This document shows, piece after piece, positions 37,605-47,349 of a stretch of DNA of 64,000 bases; within the stretch, counting starts at the first letter, position 1; every line of letters starts with the position of its first letter. The DNA comes from Pseudomonas sp. MYb327. Its GTDB lineage: Bacteria; Pseudomonadota; Gammaproteobacteria; Pseudomonadales; Pseudomonadaceae. The stretch is from assembly GCF_040438925.1 (NCBI RefSeq), contig NZ_CP159258.1, positions 62,001-126,000 on the forward strand, in the 5' to 3' direction. A program made the position numbers and the translations under genes. Under the pieces are notes generated by a model. That model did not search any database. It was not told where the DNA came from and saw nothing but the letters and a program-made list of their open reading frames with translations.

Positions 37605-38999
37605 ATGGATGATCACGGACGTAGCTCTTCTTCCAACCAGCCAATCCTTTATGTACTCGATACCAACGTATTGATTCACGATCCAAACGCGCTGCTCAAT
37701 TTCGAAGAACACCATGTCGCCATCCCGATGACCGTGCTGGAAGAGCTCGACAAGCTCAAGAGCGGGCATCACAGCGTGGCTGCCGAATGCCGTCAGGCCA
37801 TCCGCCTGATCGACAAGACCCTGGGTGATGCCTCTCCCGAGGACGTTGAGCAGGGCGTGCCGATCCAGCGGGGCAAGAGCGGGCCGAAGGGCTTGCTGTC
37901 AATTCTGATGAGCAAGCGTGCCGAGCCGAGCATCATTCTGCCCGAGCATTTGAACGACAACATCATCATCAATCAGTTGATCGACCTGCACGCGCGCGAT
38001 CCGAAATTGCCTGTGGTGCTGGTCACCAAAGACATCAACATGCGCCTCAAGGCCCGAGCTTGTGGGATCGCGGCCGAGGACTACAGCACCGACCAACTGG
38101 TCGACGACGTGTCGCTGCTGCCCAACGGTTACCACAACATGACCGGTTCCTTCTGGGACCGTGTGAGCAAGGTCGAAACCCGTCAGGACCACGGCCGCAC
38201 CTGGCATCAGGTGCAACTGATCGACAACCTGCCGGCGGTGCACATCAACGAGTTCATCATCGATGAGCAGGGTTTTGTCGGCTGGATCAAGGAGATTGAA
38301 GAAGACAAGTTGCTGATTCTGGACCTGCACCAGGAACCGTTGTTGCACCAGGAAGCCTGGGGCCTGAAGCCACGTGACATCTATCAGAGCCTGGCGCTGT
38401 ACGCCTTGCTTGATCCGGACATTCATCTGGTCAACCTGTCCGGTGCCGCCGGTTCCGGTAAAACCATCCTGGCGCTGGCCGCTGCAATCGAGCAGACCAT
38501 GGTCAGCAAACGCTATCGCCGGATTATCGCTACCCGTAGCGTGCAGGGCCTCGATCAGGAAATCGGCTTCCTGCCTGGCACCGAAGCGGAAAAAATGGAG
38601 CCGTGGCTGGGCGCCATCACCGACAACCTCGAAGCCTTGCACATGGACGACGAAAGCACCCATGGCAGCGTCGACTACATCCTCAGCAAGGTGCCTTTGC
38701 AGTTCAAATCGCTCAACTACATCCGGGGGCGCAGCTTCCAGCAAAGCCTGATTTTGATCGATGAATGCCAGAACCTCACGCCGCACCAGATGAAAACCAT
38801 CATCACCCGTGCTGGCGCCGGTTCCAAAGTGGTGTGCCTGGGCAACCTGGCACAGATTGACACCCCTTACCTGTCCGCGACCAGTTCCGGGCTGACCTAC
38901 CTCACTGAACGCTTCAAGGATTTCCCGAACGGGGTGCACATCACCCTGCAAGGGGTGCCACGTTCGATTTTGGCCGAATACGCCGAATCGCATTTGTAA
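37605..38999 (+). CDS. PIN-PhoH fusion ATPase (PhoH2/YlaK-like)
   Basis: 464-residue cytoplasmic protein joining an N-terminal PIN nuclease domain to a C-terminal PhoH ATPase, a pairing described as an RNA helicase-nuclease. The PIN acidic residues are in YVLDTNVLIHDP, VLEELDKLK and VTKDINMRLKA (about 15-160). The PhoH domain has Walker A GAAGSGKTILALA (about 285), the acidic Walker B text LILIDECQNLTPHQMKT and sensor text GNLAQIDTPYL. Start ATG 37605 has an AGGTGA site 8 bases upstream. It is monocistronic with a strong terminator downstream. Confidence 0.92.
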   Translation: MDDHGRSSSSNQPILYVLDTNVLIHDPNALLNFEEHHVAIPMTVLEELDKLKSGHHSVAAECRQAIRLIDKTLGDASPEDVEQGVPIQRGKSGPKGLLSILMSKRAEPSIILPEHLNDNIIINQLIDLHARDPKLPVVLVTKDINMRLKARACGIAAEDYSTDQLVDDVSLLPNGYHNMTGSFWDRVSKVETRQDHGRTWHQVQLIDNLPAVHINEFIIDEQGFVGWIKEIEEDKLLILDLHQEPLLHQEAWGLKPRDIYQSLALYALLDPDIHLVNLSGAAGSGKTILALAAAIEQTMVSKRYRRIIATRSVQGLDQEIGFLPGTEAEKMEPWLGAITDNLEALHMDDESTHGSVDYILSKVPLQFKSLNYIRGRSFQQSLILIDECQNLTPHQMKTIITRAGAGSKVVCLGNLAQIDTPYLSATSSGLTYLTERFKDFPNGVHITLQGVPRSILAEYAESHL

Positions 39000-39010
39000 T
39001 TGCTTCATCC

Positions 39011-39048
39011 AAAACCGGGCGGCCCTCGCAGGCCGCCCGGTTTTTTTT
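39011..39048 (+). terminator. Rho-independent terminator of the PhoH gene
   Basis: Stem ccgggcggcc / ggccgcccgg with loop ctcgca followed by eight T residues, 12 bases after the stop codon. Confidence 0.95.
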
Positions 39049-39062
39049 GCCATACGCACAAC

Positions 39063-39142
39063 CCTGTAGCTTGCCGGCGATGGGGTCGTGAGCGCTACGG
39101 TGAATTCAAAGCCGCCATCGCTGGCAAGCCAGCGCCTACAGG
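39063..39142. repeat. REP palindrome
   Basis: Arms cctgtagcttgccggcgatgg (shortened by loss of part of the stem) and ccatcgctggcaagccagcgcctacagg, between the PhoH terminator and moaC. Confidence 0.85.
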
Positions 39143-39222
39143 TTGTGGGGTGTCCGATAATCATGCGTGCGGAAAATTGACCCGCAGGTTTACAATCGAC
39201 GCTCCTGATCAGGAGTAATTCC

Positions 39223-39696
39223 GTGCTGACTCATCTCGATTCCCAAGGTCGCGCCAATATGGTCGACGTCACTGAAAAAGCCGTGACGTTCCGTGAGGCG
39301 ACGGCCCAAGCGCTGGTGCGCATGCTCCCAGAGACCCTGCAGATGATCGTCAGCGGCGGTCACCCCAAGGGTGATGTGTTCGCCGTGGCGCGCATCGCCG
39401 GAATTCAGGCGGCGAAGAAAACCAGTGATTTGATTCCGCTGTGCCACCCGCTGATGCTGACTGGCGTCAAGGTTGAGCTCAGTGCCGAAGGCGACGACAG
39501 CGTGCGCATCGTGGCGCGCTGTAAGTTGTCCGGGCAGACCGGCGTCGAGATGGAAGCGCTGACCGCCGCCAGTGTCGCGGCGCTGACCATCTACGACATG
39601 TGCAAGGCCGTCGATCGCGGCATGACCATTGAAAGCGTGCGGCTGCTGGAAAAGGTTGGCGGCAAGAGCGGTCATTTCCAGGCGGATCAGCCATGA
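39223..39696 (+). CDS. moaC: MoaC, cyclic pyranopterin monophosphate synthase
   Basis: Second enzyme of molybdenum cofactor synthesis, 157 residues, converting the MoaA product to cPMP. Conserved text: [45 protein letters not shown], and the catalytic region [21 protein letters not shown] with KAVDRGM. Starts at GTG 39223 with AGGAG 7 bases upstream. moaA is not adjacent. Its stop overlaps the moaD start (ATGA), so moaC-moaD-moaE form an operon. Confidence 0.97.
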   Translation: MLTHLDSQGRANMVDVTEKAVTFREATAQALVRMLPETLQMIVSGGHPKGDVFAVARIAGIQAAKKTSDLIPLCHPLMLTGVKVELSAEGDDSVRIVARCKLSGQTGVEMEALTAASVAALTIYDMCKAVDRGMTIESVRLLEKVGGKSGHFQADQP

Positions 39697-39935
39697 ACAT
39701 CACCGTTAAGTTTTTCGCTCGTTATCGCGAAGCATTGGGCGTGGATTCGGTGAAGGTCGAAGGCAGCTTCGCCACGGTCGACGATGTGCGTTTGCTGCTG
39801 GCTCAGCGTGACGGCGCCGACGTTCTGACCGAGCAAAATCTGATGTGCGCCCGCAACGAAGACCTCTGCCAGCTCGACGAGCCGGTCAGCGATGGCGATG
39901 AAGTGGCGTTCTTTCCGACCGTGACCGGAGGCTGA
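39693..39935 (+). CDS. moaD: MoaD, molybdopterin synthase sulfur-carrier subunit
   Basis: Ubiquitin-like sulfur carrier of 80 residues ending in the required Gly-Gly (VTGG), which becomes thiocarboxylated. Opening [15 protein letters not shown] and the region [14 protein letters not shown] are family hallmarks. It forms the (MoaD-MoaE)2 synthase with the next gene. Confidence 0.96.
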   Translation: MNITVKFFARYREALGVDSVKVEGSFATVDDVRLLLAQRDGADVLTEQNLMCARNEDLCQLDEPVSDGDEVAFFPTVTGG

Positions 39936-39938
39936 GCC

Positions 39939-40391
39939 ATGGCCATTCGCGTGCAAGCCACGGCGTTCGATCCGGGAGCTGAAGTCAATGCCATGCATCA
40001 CGCCAATGTCGGCGTCGGCGCGGTGGTGAGTTTTGTTGGGTACGTGCGCGATTTCAATGACGGGCTCGATGTGGCCGGGATGTTCCTCGAACACTATCCG
40101 GGCATGACCGAAAAAGCCCTCGGCAAAATAGCCACCGAGGCCGAGCAACGTTGGCCGTTGCTCAAACTGGAAGTGCTGCATCGCATTGGCGCGCTGGAAC
40201 CGGGTGAGCCGATCGTCTTCGTCGGCGCCGCCAGTGCACACCGTCAGGCAGCGTTCGATGCCTGCGCCTTCGTGATGGATTACCTGAAAACCCGCGCGCC
40301 GTTCTGGAAGAAGGAAAACACCAGTGATGGCCCGCGTTGGGTTGAAGGGCGTGACAGTGATCATGCGGCGGCGGATCGCTGGAACAAATAA
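39939..40391 (+). CDS. moaE: MoaE, molybdopterin synthase catalytic subunit
   Basis: Catalytic subunit of 150 residues that inserts two sulfurs into cPMP. Conserved text GAVVSFVGYVRDFNDG, LEHYPGMTEKAL, HRIGALEPGEPIVFV and the C-terminal KTRAPFWKKE with the active-site Lys pair. It starts 3 bases after the moaD stop. Confidence 0.96.
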   Translation: MAIRVQATAFDPGAEVNAMHHANVGVGAVVSFVGYVRDFNDGLDVAGMFLEHYPGMTEKALGKIATEAEQRWPLLKLEVLHRIGALEPGEPIVFVGAASAHRQAAFDACAFVMDYLKTRAPFWKKENTSDGPRWVEGRDSDHAAADRWNK

Positions 40392-40413
40392 CCTCTGCAA
40401 TGCACTTCAATCA

Positions 40414-40487
40414 GCCATCGCTAGCAGCTAGCTCCCACAGGTTTTGTGTGCAGCGCAAATCCATGTGGGCGCCAGCCTGCTGGCGAT
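40414..40487. repeat. Diverged REP element, upstream copy of a pair
   Basis: Reads gccatcgctagcagctagctcccacag, a short link containing ttttgtgtgcag, then ccatgtgggcgccagcctgctggcgat. The same arrangement and link recur in the same orientation at 41453-41524, so this gene is bracketed by two related repeats. Confidence 0.78.
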
Positions 40488-40562
40488 CTGCACCGCTAAA
40501 AAACTTGATGTCCCACCTCCCGACCACCGGCCGGCACGGGCTGCTTTTGCCCGATTGACGAT

Positions 40563-40585
40563 CCATACATTAAAGTCCAGTATGG
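40563..40585. promoter_or_regulatory. Inverted repeat upstream of the solute-binding protein gene
   Basis: Perfect arms CCATAC and GTATGG separated by 11 bases, about 85 bases before the start codon, in an AT-rich stretch that probably carries the promoter (TTGACG at 40555-40560 is a possible -35). Candidate operator; the protein that binds is unknown. Confidence 0.4.
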
Positions 40586-40645
40586 AATTATAAGTACAAA
40601 TAAGGCTTCCATCCGCTTCAGCTTTTTCTTCTGCCTTGCCAAACC

Positions 40646-40653
40646 AACAACAA
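40646..40653 (+). promoter_or_regulatory. Crc/Hfq-type CA motif in the leader of the solute-binding protein gene
   Basis: AACAACAA lies about 17 bases before the ATG at 40670, next to the ribosome-binding site. It fits the AANAANAA pattern through which Hfq with Crc represses catabolic genes in Pseudomonas. Function is inferred from pattern and position. Confidence 0.5.
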
Positions 40654-40669
40654 CCCGCGAGAAACGAAC

Positions 40670-41446
40670 ATGAAGAAGTTTCCCCTCATCACCAGTCTGG
40701 CCCTGAGCCTGTTGGCGTGCAGCTCTGTGTTTGCCGCCGAGAAAACCTTGCGAATCGGTATCGAAGCGGCCTATCCGCCATTCGCTTCCAAAACCGACAA
40801 AGGCGAGATCGTTGGTTTCGACTACGACATCGGTAATGCCTTGTGCGCACAGATGCAGGTCAAGTGTGTGTGGGTCGAGGGTGAGTTCGACGGTCTGATT
40901 CCTTCCCTGAAGGTGAAGAAAATCGACATGGCGCTGTCGTCCATGACCATCAACGAAGATCGCAAGAAGTCGGTGGATTTCACCCACAAGTACTACTTCA
41001 CCTCCTCGCGTCTGGTGATGAAGGAAGGCGCTGTGGTGGATGATCAGTACGCCAGCCTCAAGGGCAAGACGATTGGCGTGCAGCGCGCAACCACCACTGA
41101 CCGGTATGCCACTGAGGTGTTTGAACCCAAGGGCATCAACGTCAAGCGTTATGGCAACAACGAAGAGATCTACATGGACCTGGCGGCCGGTCGTCTCGAT
41201 GCGATTTTTGCCGACACCATTCCGCTGAATGACTTCCTGTCGATGCCGCGCGGTAAAGGCTATGCGTTTGTCGGACCGGAATTGAAGGACCCGAAATACG
41301 TGGGCGAGGGCGCGGGGATTGCGGTGCGCAAGGGGAATGCCGAACTGGTTAGCCAGTTGAATACGGCCATCGATGGCATTCGTGCCAATGGCGAATATCA
41401 GAAGATTTCGGATAAGTATTTCAAGTCCGACATCTACGGCGACTGA
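40670..41446 (+). CDS. Periplasmic basic amino acid binding protein (HisJ/ArgT-like)
   Basis: Substrate-binding protein of 258 residues for an ABC transporter. Signal peptide [19 protein letters not shown]; then [31 protein letters not shown] and [19 protein letters not shown], all typical of the Lys/Arg/Ornithine/His group (family 3). No permease or ATPase genes adjoin, so it must share membrane components encoded elsewhere. It converges on dauR-dauA-dauB; a binding protein gene occupies the same place next to dauBAR in P. aeruginosa, so uptake of arginine, perhaps D-arginine, is a sensible guess. Confidence 0.88.
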   Translation: MKKFPLITSLALSLLACSSVFAAEKTLRIGIEAAYPPFASKTDKGEIVGFDYDIGNALCAQMQVKCVWVEGEFDGLIPSLKVKKIDMALSSMTINEDRKKSVDFTHKYYFTSSRLVMKEGAVVDDQYASLKGKTIGVQRATTTDRYATEVFEPKGINVKRYGNNEEIYMDLAAGRLDAIFADTIPLNDFLSMPRGKGYAFVGPELKDPKYVGEGAGIAVRKGNAELVSQLNTAIDGIRANGEYQKISDKYFKSDIYGD

Positions 41447-41452
41447 TCAAAC

Positions 41453-41524
41453 GCCATCGCTAGGCTAGCTCCCACAGGTTTTGTGTACACCGAAAATCCA
41501 TGTGAGAGCCAGCCTGCTGGCGAT
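41453..41524. repeat. Diverged REP element, downstream copy of a pair
   Basis: Reads gccatcgctaggctagctcccacagg, link ttttgtgtacac, then ccatgtgagagccagcctgctggcgat. It matches the element at 40414-40487 in order, link and orientation. Confidence 0.78.
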
Positions 41525-41550
41525 GGGGTCAGATCAGCCCCTGTAAATCT

Positions 41551-42192
41551 TCAGCCCTTCAATTCCTTCAAATGCTTGTACACCGTCGCCCGGCCCATGT
41601 TCAGCACATTGGCCACATAGTTCGACGCGCTTTTGCCCTTGAACGCACCTTCGGCATGCAGCGCCAGCACCAGCTCCCGTTTGTGATCGCGAGTCAGCAG
41701 GTTCAGGCTCAGCTGCCGTTCGCGCAGCCAGTTGTGCAGAAAGGTATTGATCCGCTCCTGCCAGTCATCGCGAAACAACGAGTCCGGTTGCGGGATCAGC
41801 TTGCTTGGTGACAGAAACAGATCCAGCGCAGCCTTGGCATTCTCGAACAGCGAAATATTCAGATTGATGCACAGCACCGCCAGCGGATGACCTTCACTGT
41901 CGCGCAGCACAGTGCTCAGGCTGCGAATTTTCTGACCATCCCAATTGAGCTTTTCATACGGCCCGATGTTACGTTCGCTGACGTCTTCACTGAGCATATC
42001 TTCCAGCGCCGAATCGTCGCCAATCTCCCTTTTCGACAGGTTGTTGGCGATGTAATCAACCTTTTGCGTGCGCAGGTCATGCAGCACGACCTCGGCGTGA
42101 GGAAAGAACAACGTGGCGATGGCATCGGCGATCGCCCGGAAGTTATCCAGGGATGTGTCGATCAGGGTCGGATCTATTTCGGGGGCGTTCAT
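41551..42192 (-). CDS. dauR: DauR, YheO-like PAS/HTH regulator of D-arginine catabolism
   Basis: 213-residue DNA-binding protein. The N-terminal YheO-like PAS domain (about 20-125: FFPHAEVVLHDLRTQKVDYIANN, LAVLCINLNIS) is followed by a C-terminal helix-turn-helix (about 165-213: KRELVLALHAEGAFKGKSASNYVANVL begins it and RATVYKHLKEL ends it). Together with the neighbouring dauA and dauB this is the dauBAR set of P. aeruginosa, where DauR represses the operon and D-arginine metabolism relieves it. It is the last gene of the operon here. Confidence 0.88.
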   Translation of the reverse strand: MNAPEIDPTLIDTSLDNFRAIADAIATLFFPHAEVVLHDLRTQKVDYIANNLSKREIGDDSALEDMLSEDVSERNIGPYEKLNWDGQKIRSLSTVLRDSEGHPLAVLCINLNISLFENAKAALDLFLSPSKLIPQPDSLFRDDWQERINTFLHNWLRERQLSLNLLTRDHKRELVLALHAEGAFKGKSASNYVANVLNMGRATVYKHLKELKG

Positions 42193-42283
42193 GCGTTGTG
42201 GCTCCGGGCAGCATCAGCGCCCCGAAAGACGGGGCTCTGAAAGTGTGCCGCAATCGTGGCGGCGCGTCACCTGAGGCAGAAAA

Positions 42284-43423
<1,140 letters not shown>

Positions 43424-43435
43424 TTATCGGTTATC

Positions 43436-43526
43436 CCTGTAGGAGCCGGCTCGCTGGCGATGGCATCGCTGCGGTTCATCTGATGGACCGCGGCGTCTGG
43501 ATCGCTGGCAAGCCAGCTCCTACAGG
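43436..43526. repeat. REP palindrome between dauB and dauA
   Basis: Arms cctgtaggagccggctcgctgg and gctggcaagccagctcctacagg, inside the dauBAR transcript. It could set the ratio of DauB to DauA. Confidence 0.9.
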
Positions 43527-43536
43527 TTTCGTATGG

Positions 43537-44484
43537 TTAGGGCAGCAGGCGATAGATGGCATTGGCCAGCGCGATGTCTTCCAGGCCCAGGCCGATCGAG
43601 CGGAAGAACACGTGACGGTCGTAGCCTGGACGTTGCACTTTCTCGCTGAGCAGCTCGGGCAGGTCGCCGACAATCGCCTTGTTATTCCAGCCATGCAGCT
43701 CGGCGGCAATCAGCATTTCTCCCGCCGAGCCCGGGGTAGTCACACGGTAGTCGCAGAATATTTGCATGTCGTTGAGGCTCTGCGGCGGAACCTCGTGGGC
43801 ACGTGGGGCGTTGGTGCTGATGGAGGTGATCAGTGCCGGTTTGTTCAGGCTGGCCGGATCGATCACCGGGCCGGCGGATGAGGTGCAGAGCATGATCACG
43901 TCGGCATCTTGAATCGCCGCCTCGCGACTGTCGGCAATAGTCAGGCGTGGGTCGAGGTTTCGCAGTTGGTCCAGCTCTTCGGGGCTGGCCGAGCTCAGGT
44001 TCGGCGAATACAGGCTGATGCTCTGCCAGTCCCGCAGTCCTTTCACATAGTGCAGATGCGCCTGGGCTACTTTACCGCTGCCGATGATTGCGAGCCGCGT
44101 CGCATTCAGGGGTGCCAACGCATCCACCGCCACAGCGGTCGTGGCGGCGGTACGGGCCGTGGTCAGTTCGCCAGCATCGCAGAGCAGCAGCGGTTGGCCA
44201 GTCTGCATCGACATCAGCAAGGTCCAGGCAGTCACCAGTGGCCCTTGTTCGTGCACGATGTAAGGCGAAGTCTTGACCCCGTAAACCCCGTCTTCGGCCA
44301 GCACACCCAAGTAATTGATGAAGTCGCCGGCACCCTGTGGAAACTCCACCAGTTGCTGCGCCGGTTGCACTGCTTGCCCAACCGCCAGGTCGCGGAACAG
44401 CTTGCGCAGGATTTGCGGCACATCCACCTGCGCCAGCAACTCGCGGGCCTGGGGTTGGGTGATCATGTTGGGGATGCTGGACAT
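43537..44484 (-). CDS. dauB: DauB, NAD(P)H-dependent L-arginine-forming dehydrogenase (ornithine cyclodeaminase family)
   Basis: 315-residue enzyme of the ornithine cyclodeaminase/mu-crystallin family. In P. aeruginosa it reductively aminates the 2-ketoarginine made by DauA, so the pair turns D-arginine into L-arginine. Visible: substrate-side text YGVKTSPYIVHEQGPLV and GELTTARTAATTAVA, the Rossmann motif LAIIGSGKVAQAHLHYV and CTSSAGPVIDP. ATG 44484 has GGAG 7 bases upstream; an in-frame start at 44502 lacks this. First gene of dauBAR; a nested palindrome covers its likely promoter. Confidence 0.9.
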   Translation of the reverse strand: MSSIPNMITQPQARELLAQVDVPQILRKLFRDLAVGQAVQPAQQLVEFPQGAGDFINYLGVLAEDGVYGVKTSPYIVHEQGPLVTAWTLLMSMQTGQPLLLCDAGELTTARTAATTAVAVDALAPLNATRLAIIGSGKVAQAHLHYVKGLRDWQSISLYSPNLSSASPEELDQLRNLDPRLTIADSREAAIQDADVIMLCTSSAGPVIDPASLNKPALITSISTNAPRAHEVPPQSLNDMQIFCDYRVTTPGSAGEMLIAAELHGWNNKAIVGDLPELLSEKVQRPGYDRHVFFRSIGLGLEDIALANAIYRLLP

Positions 44485-44502
44485 ATTGGGCTCCGGGAGC
44501 AA

Positions 44503-44539
44503 AAACTAAACTTATTTGTCTATTATGGACATTTAGTTT
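44503..44539. promoter_or_regulatory. dauBAR promoter with nested palindromic operator
   Basis: Perfect outer arms AAACTAAA / TTTAGTTT separated by 21 bases, with an inner TGTC / GACA pair (44517-44520, 44528-44531) on nearly the same axis, 18 bases upstream of dauB. On the minus strand TTGTTC (about 44544-44549) and ATAATA or CATAAT at 16-17 bases spacing form a sigma-70-like promoter whose -10 lies inside the palindrome. This is a likely repressor site; DauR is the obvious candidate. Confidence 0.55.
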
Positions 44540-44571
44540 CTATGAACAAGCACCTGTTGGAAAAACCGGAC

Positions 44572-44610
44572 GAAAAAAAAGCGCAGTCCGTTTCCGGCTG
44601 CGCCTTTTTT
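44572..44610 (-). terminator. Terminator of the RhlB-like helicase gene
   Basis: Stem gcgcag / ctgcgc flanked by A-run on one side and T-run on the other, 15 bases past the helicase stop. The flanking A/T runs would extend the stem and supply the U-tract in the leftward direction. Confidence 0.85.
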
Positions 44611-44624
44611 CGGCAAGTCGTCCG

Positions 44625-46112
44625 TTACGGACGTTTGCGCTCAACCGCCCGCAGCAAATGCGTCGGTGGTGTTTCACAGCTGATCTTGCGCCCCAGCTTT
44701 TCTTCGATGGCCGGCAGTTGGTACGAATCGTCCTCACCGGCAAAACTGATGGATACACCATCGGCGCCAGCACGACCGGTACGGCCGATGCGGTGCACGT
44801 AGTCGTCCGGGACTTCCGGCAGGGTGAAGTTGATCACGTGGCTGATGCCGTCAATGTGGATACCACGACCGGCCACGTCGGTGGCGACCAGCACGCGGAT
44901 CTTGCCTTCGCGGAAACCTTCCAGCGTCTTGATGCGCTTGTGCTGCGGCACATCGCCGGACAGTTGCGCGGCATTGACGCCATCACGCACCAGGCGTTCT
45001 TCGATGCGCCGCACTTCATCCTTGCGGTTGGCGAAGACGATGACCCGCTCCCAGCCGTTATCGTTGACCAGGTTGTAGAGCAGTTTGTATTTGTCGGCGC
45101 CGGCCACCGCGTAGATGTGCTGCTCGACGTTTTCGTTGGCCACGTTGGTGACTTCGATTTCGACGATGGCAGGGTCGGTGGTCCATTGCTTGGCCAGGTT
45201 CATCACGTCTTCGGTGAAGGTCGCGGAGAACAGCAGCGTCTGGCGCTCATTCTTCGGCGGGGTCTGGCGAATGATGGAGCGCACTTGCGGGATGAAGCCC
45301 ATGTCGAGCATGCGGTCAGCTTCGTCCAGCACCATCACTTCGACCATATCCAGGTGCACGTCGCCGCGTTGGTTGAAGTCCAGCAGGCGGCCCGGCGTGG
45401 CGACGAGGATGTCGCAGTGACGGGCTTCGAGGTGCTTGAGCTGCTTGTCGAAGTCCATGCCGCCGACGAACGTCATAACGTTGAGGCCGGTGTATTTGGT
45501 CAGGTCCGCTGCGTCCTTGGCGATCTGCACCACCAGCTCGCGGGTCGGTGCGATGATCAGTGCCCGCGGCTCGCCCATGTAGCGCTCTTTCGGCGGCGGG
45601 GTTTGCAGCAACTGGGTGATGATCGAAATCAGGAACGCGGCGGTTTTGCCGGTGCCGGTCTGGGCGCGGCCGATGGCGTCTTTGCCGGCGAGGGTGAAGC
45701 CCAGTACTTGCGCCTGGATCGGCGTGCAATACGGGAAGCCCAGGTCCTGGATGGCGTGCATCAATTCGGGGGCGAGTTTGAAATCGTGGAAGCGGGTTTT
45801 GCCTTCCTGGGGTTCGACGACGAAATCTTCGAGTTTCCACGGAATGACCGGGGCTTTTGGCTTCGGTTCGCGACGTGGTTTGGCGGGTTTCGGCGTTTCG
45901 CTGCGCGGTTGCTCGGCGGCGGATTGCACGACAGGCTCGGCGGCCGGCGCGCTCTTGGGTTCGTGTTTCGGTGCCGCTACGGGAGCGGTCCGACCAGACT
46001 GATGACCGTCGGTGCGGTGGCTGGGAGTGTGAGACGGAGCGCTGGGGACTGGCGCGAGTTGCTCAGTCTCGCTTTTACCGAACATTTTCTTGAGTGCTTT
46101 GAGCACGGTCAT
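44625..46112 (-). CDS. rhlB: DEAD-box ATP-dependent RNA helicase, RhlB-like
   Basis: RNA helicase of 495 residues. A low-complexity N-terminal extension of ~100 residues (Pro, Ala, Lys, Glu-rich, e.g. [19 protein letters not shown]) precedes the two RecA domains. Motifs in order: Q-motif [11 protein letters not shown], Walker [28 protein letters not shown] box [13 protein letters not shown] in LLFSATF, then [14 protein letters not shown] and [10 protein letters not shown]. Pseudomonas proteins of this type are named RhlB and may act with RNase E; the extension could mediate RNA or protein contact (inference). Confidence 0.9.
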   Translation of the reverse strand: MTVLKALKKMFGKSETEQLAPVPSAPSHTPSHRTDGHQSGRTAPVAAPKHEPKSAPAAEPVVQSAAEQPRSETPKPAKPRREPKPKAPVIPWKLEDFVVEPQEGKTRFHDFKLAPELMHAIQDLGFPYCTPIQAQVLGFTLAGKDAIGRAQTGTGKTAAFLISIITQLLQTPPPKERYMGEPRALIIAPTRELVVQIAKDAADLTKYTGLNVMTFVGGMDFDKQLKHLEARHCDILVATPGRLLDFNQRGDVHLDMVEVMVLDEADRMLDMGFIPQVRSIIRQTPPKNERQTLLFSATFTEDVMNLAKQWTTDPAIVEIEVTNVANENVEQHIYAVAGADKYKLLYNLVNDNGWERVIVFANRKDEVRRIEERLVRDGVNAAQLSGDVPQHKRIKTLEGFREGKIRVLVATDVAGRGIHIDGISHVINFTLPEVPDDYVHRIGRTGRAGADGVSISFAGEDDSYQLPAIEEKLGRKISCETPPTHLLRAVERKRP

Positions 46113-46223
46113 CTCATCAATTGGTTAAGGAATGTACGCCGGCCAGTGTAATGCAAGAATCGGGCGCGGCGTAGTGGGATGGATCAAAGGGCTCTTTTAA
46201 ACAAAAAAAGACCGATAAAACGT

Positions 46224-46907
<684 letters not shown>

Positions 46908-47015
46908 TCATTGAGTGCGAGGTCTGAGGGCGCCTCTGGTTGATCAGTTACGAAGATGTCGCAAGGTTACAAGTTTTGCTATTGACCTGTCGCTTAACCG
47001 CTTTAGCAGCCGGTG

Positions 47016-47031
47016 TGGTACGGGCTTTGCT
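47016..47031 (+). promoter_or_regulatory. Candidate sigma-54 promoter of aapJQMP
   Basis: TGGTACGGGCTTTGCT matches the -24/-12 consensus TGGCAC-N5-TTGC, with GG and GC exactly 10 bases apart. Amino acid transport operons in Pseudomonas are often under RpoN with NtrC or CbrB, which fits. Confidence 0.55.
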
Positions 47032-47322
47032 ATGGGGAAGCGGTGCAACCCATCTCAGCGTCTGGCGGTAACACTATCAGTGTACTGCTGCACGCGGGAT
47101 AGCAAAAAATCCGGTGATGGATGTTCGCCAAAGGCCGCTACGGGCTTCGCGAACGTGAAAGGGCTACAGCCCGTTCGGCCGATTGGTGAGAAGTGAGTTG
47201 TCCTTTATGTGGATTTTCTCCTACTAGACTCATGGCTACGGTCCTTACGTCGGTTGACCCTAGAAAAAGCCAACACGGGTCAACAACGCCTCAAAAGGGT
47301 GCGACAGGACTCACGCTCCGAC

Positions 47323-47332
47323 ACAACAAGAG
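47323..47332 (+). promoter_or_regulatory. Crc/Hfq-type CA motif before aapJ
   Basis: ACAACAAGAG lies about 8 bases upstream of the GGAGG ribosome-binding site of aapJ. It fits the CA-rich motif for catabolite repression by Hfq and Crc. Inferred from pattern and position. Confidence 0.5.
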
Positions 47333-47349
47333 CAAAACTGGAGGTTTGA

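Noticed and set aside
37605..38999. Naming the PhoH gene phoH or ybeZ
   Set aside because: The N-terminal PIN domain places it in the PhoH2/YlaK type, distinct from the YbeZ partner of YbeY.
46944..47196. Plus-strand frame of 93 codons before aapJ
   Set aside because: Overlaps the sigma-54-like promoter and leader; translation has no features and no ribosome site.
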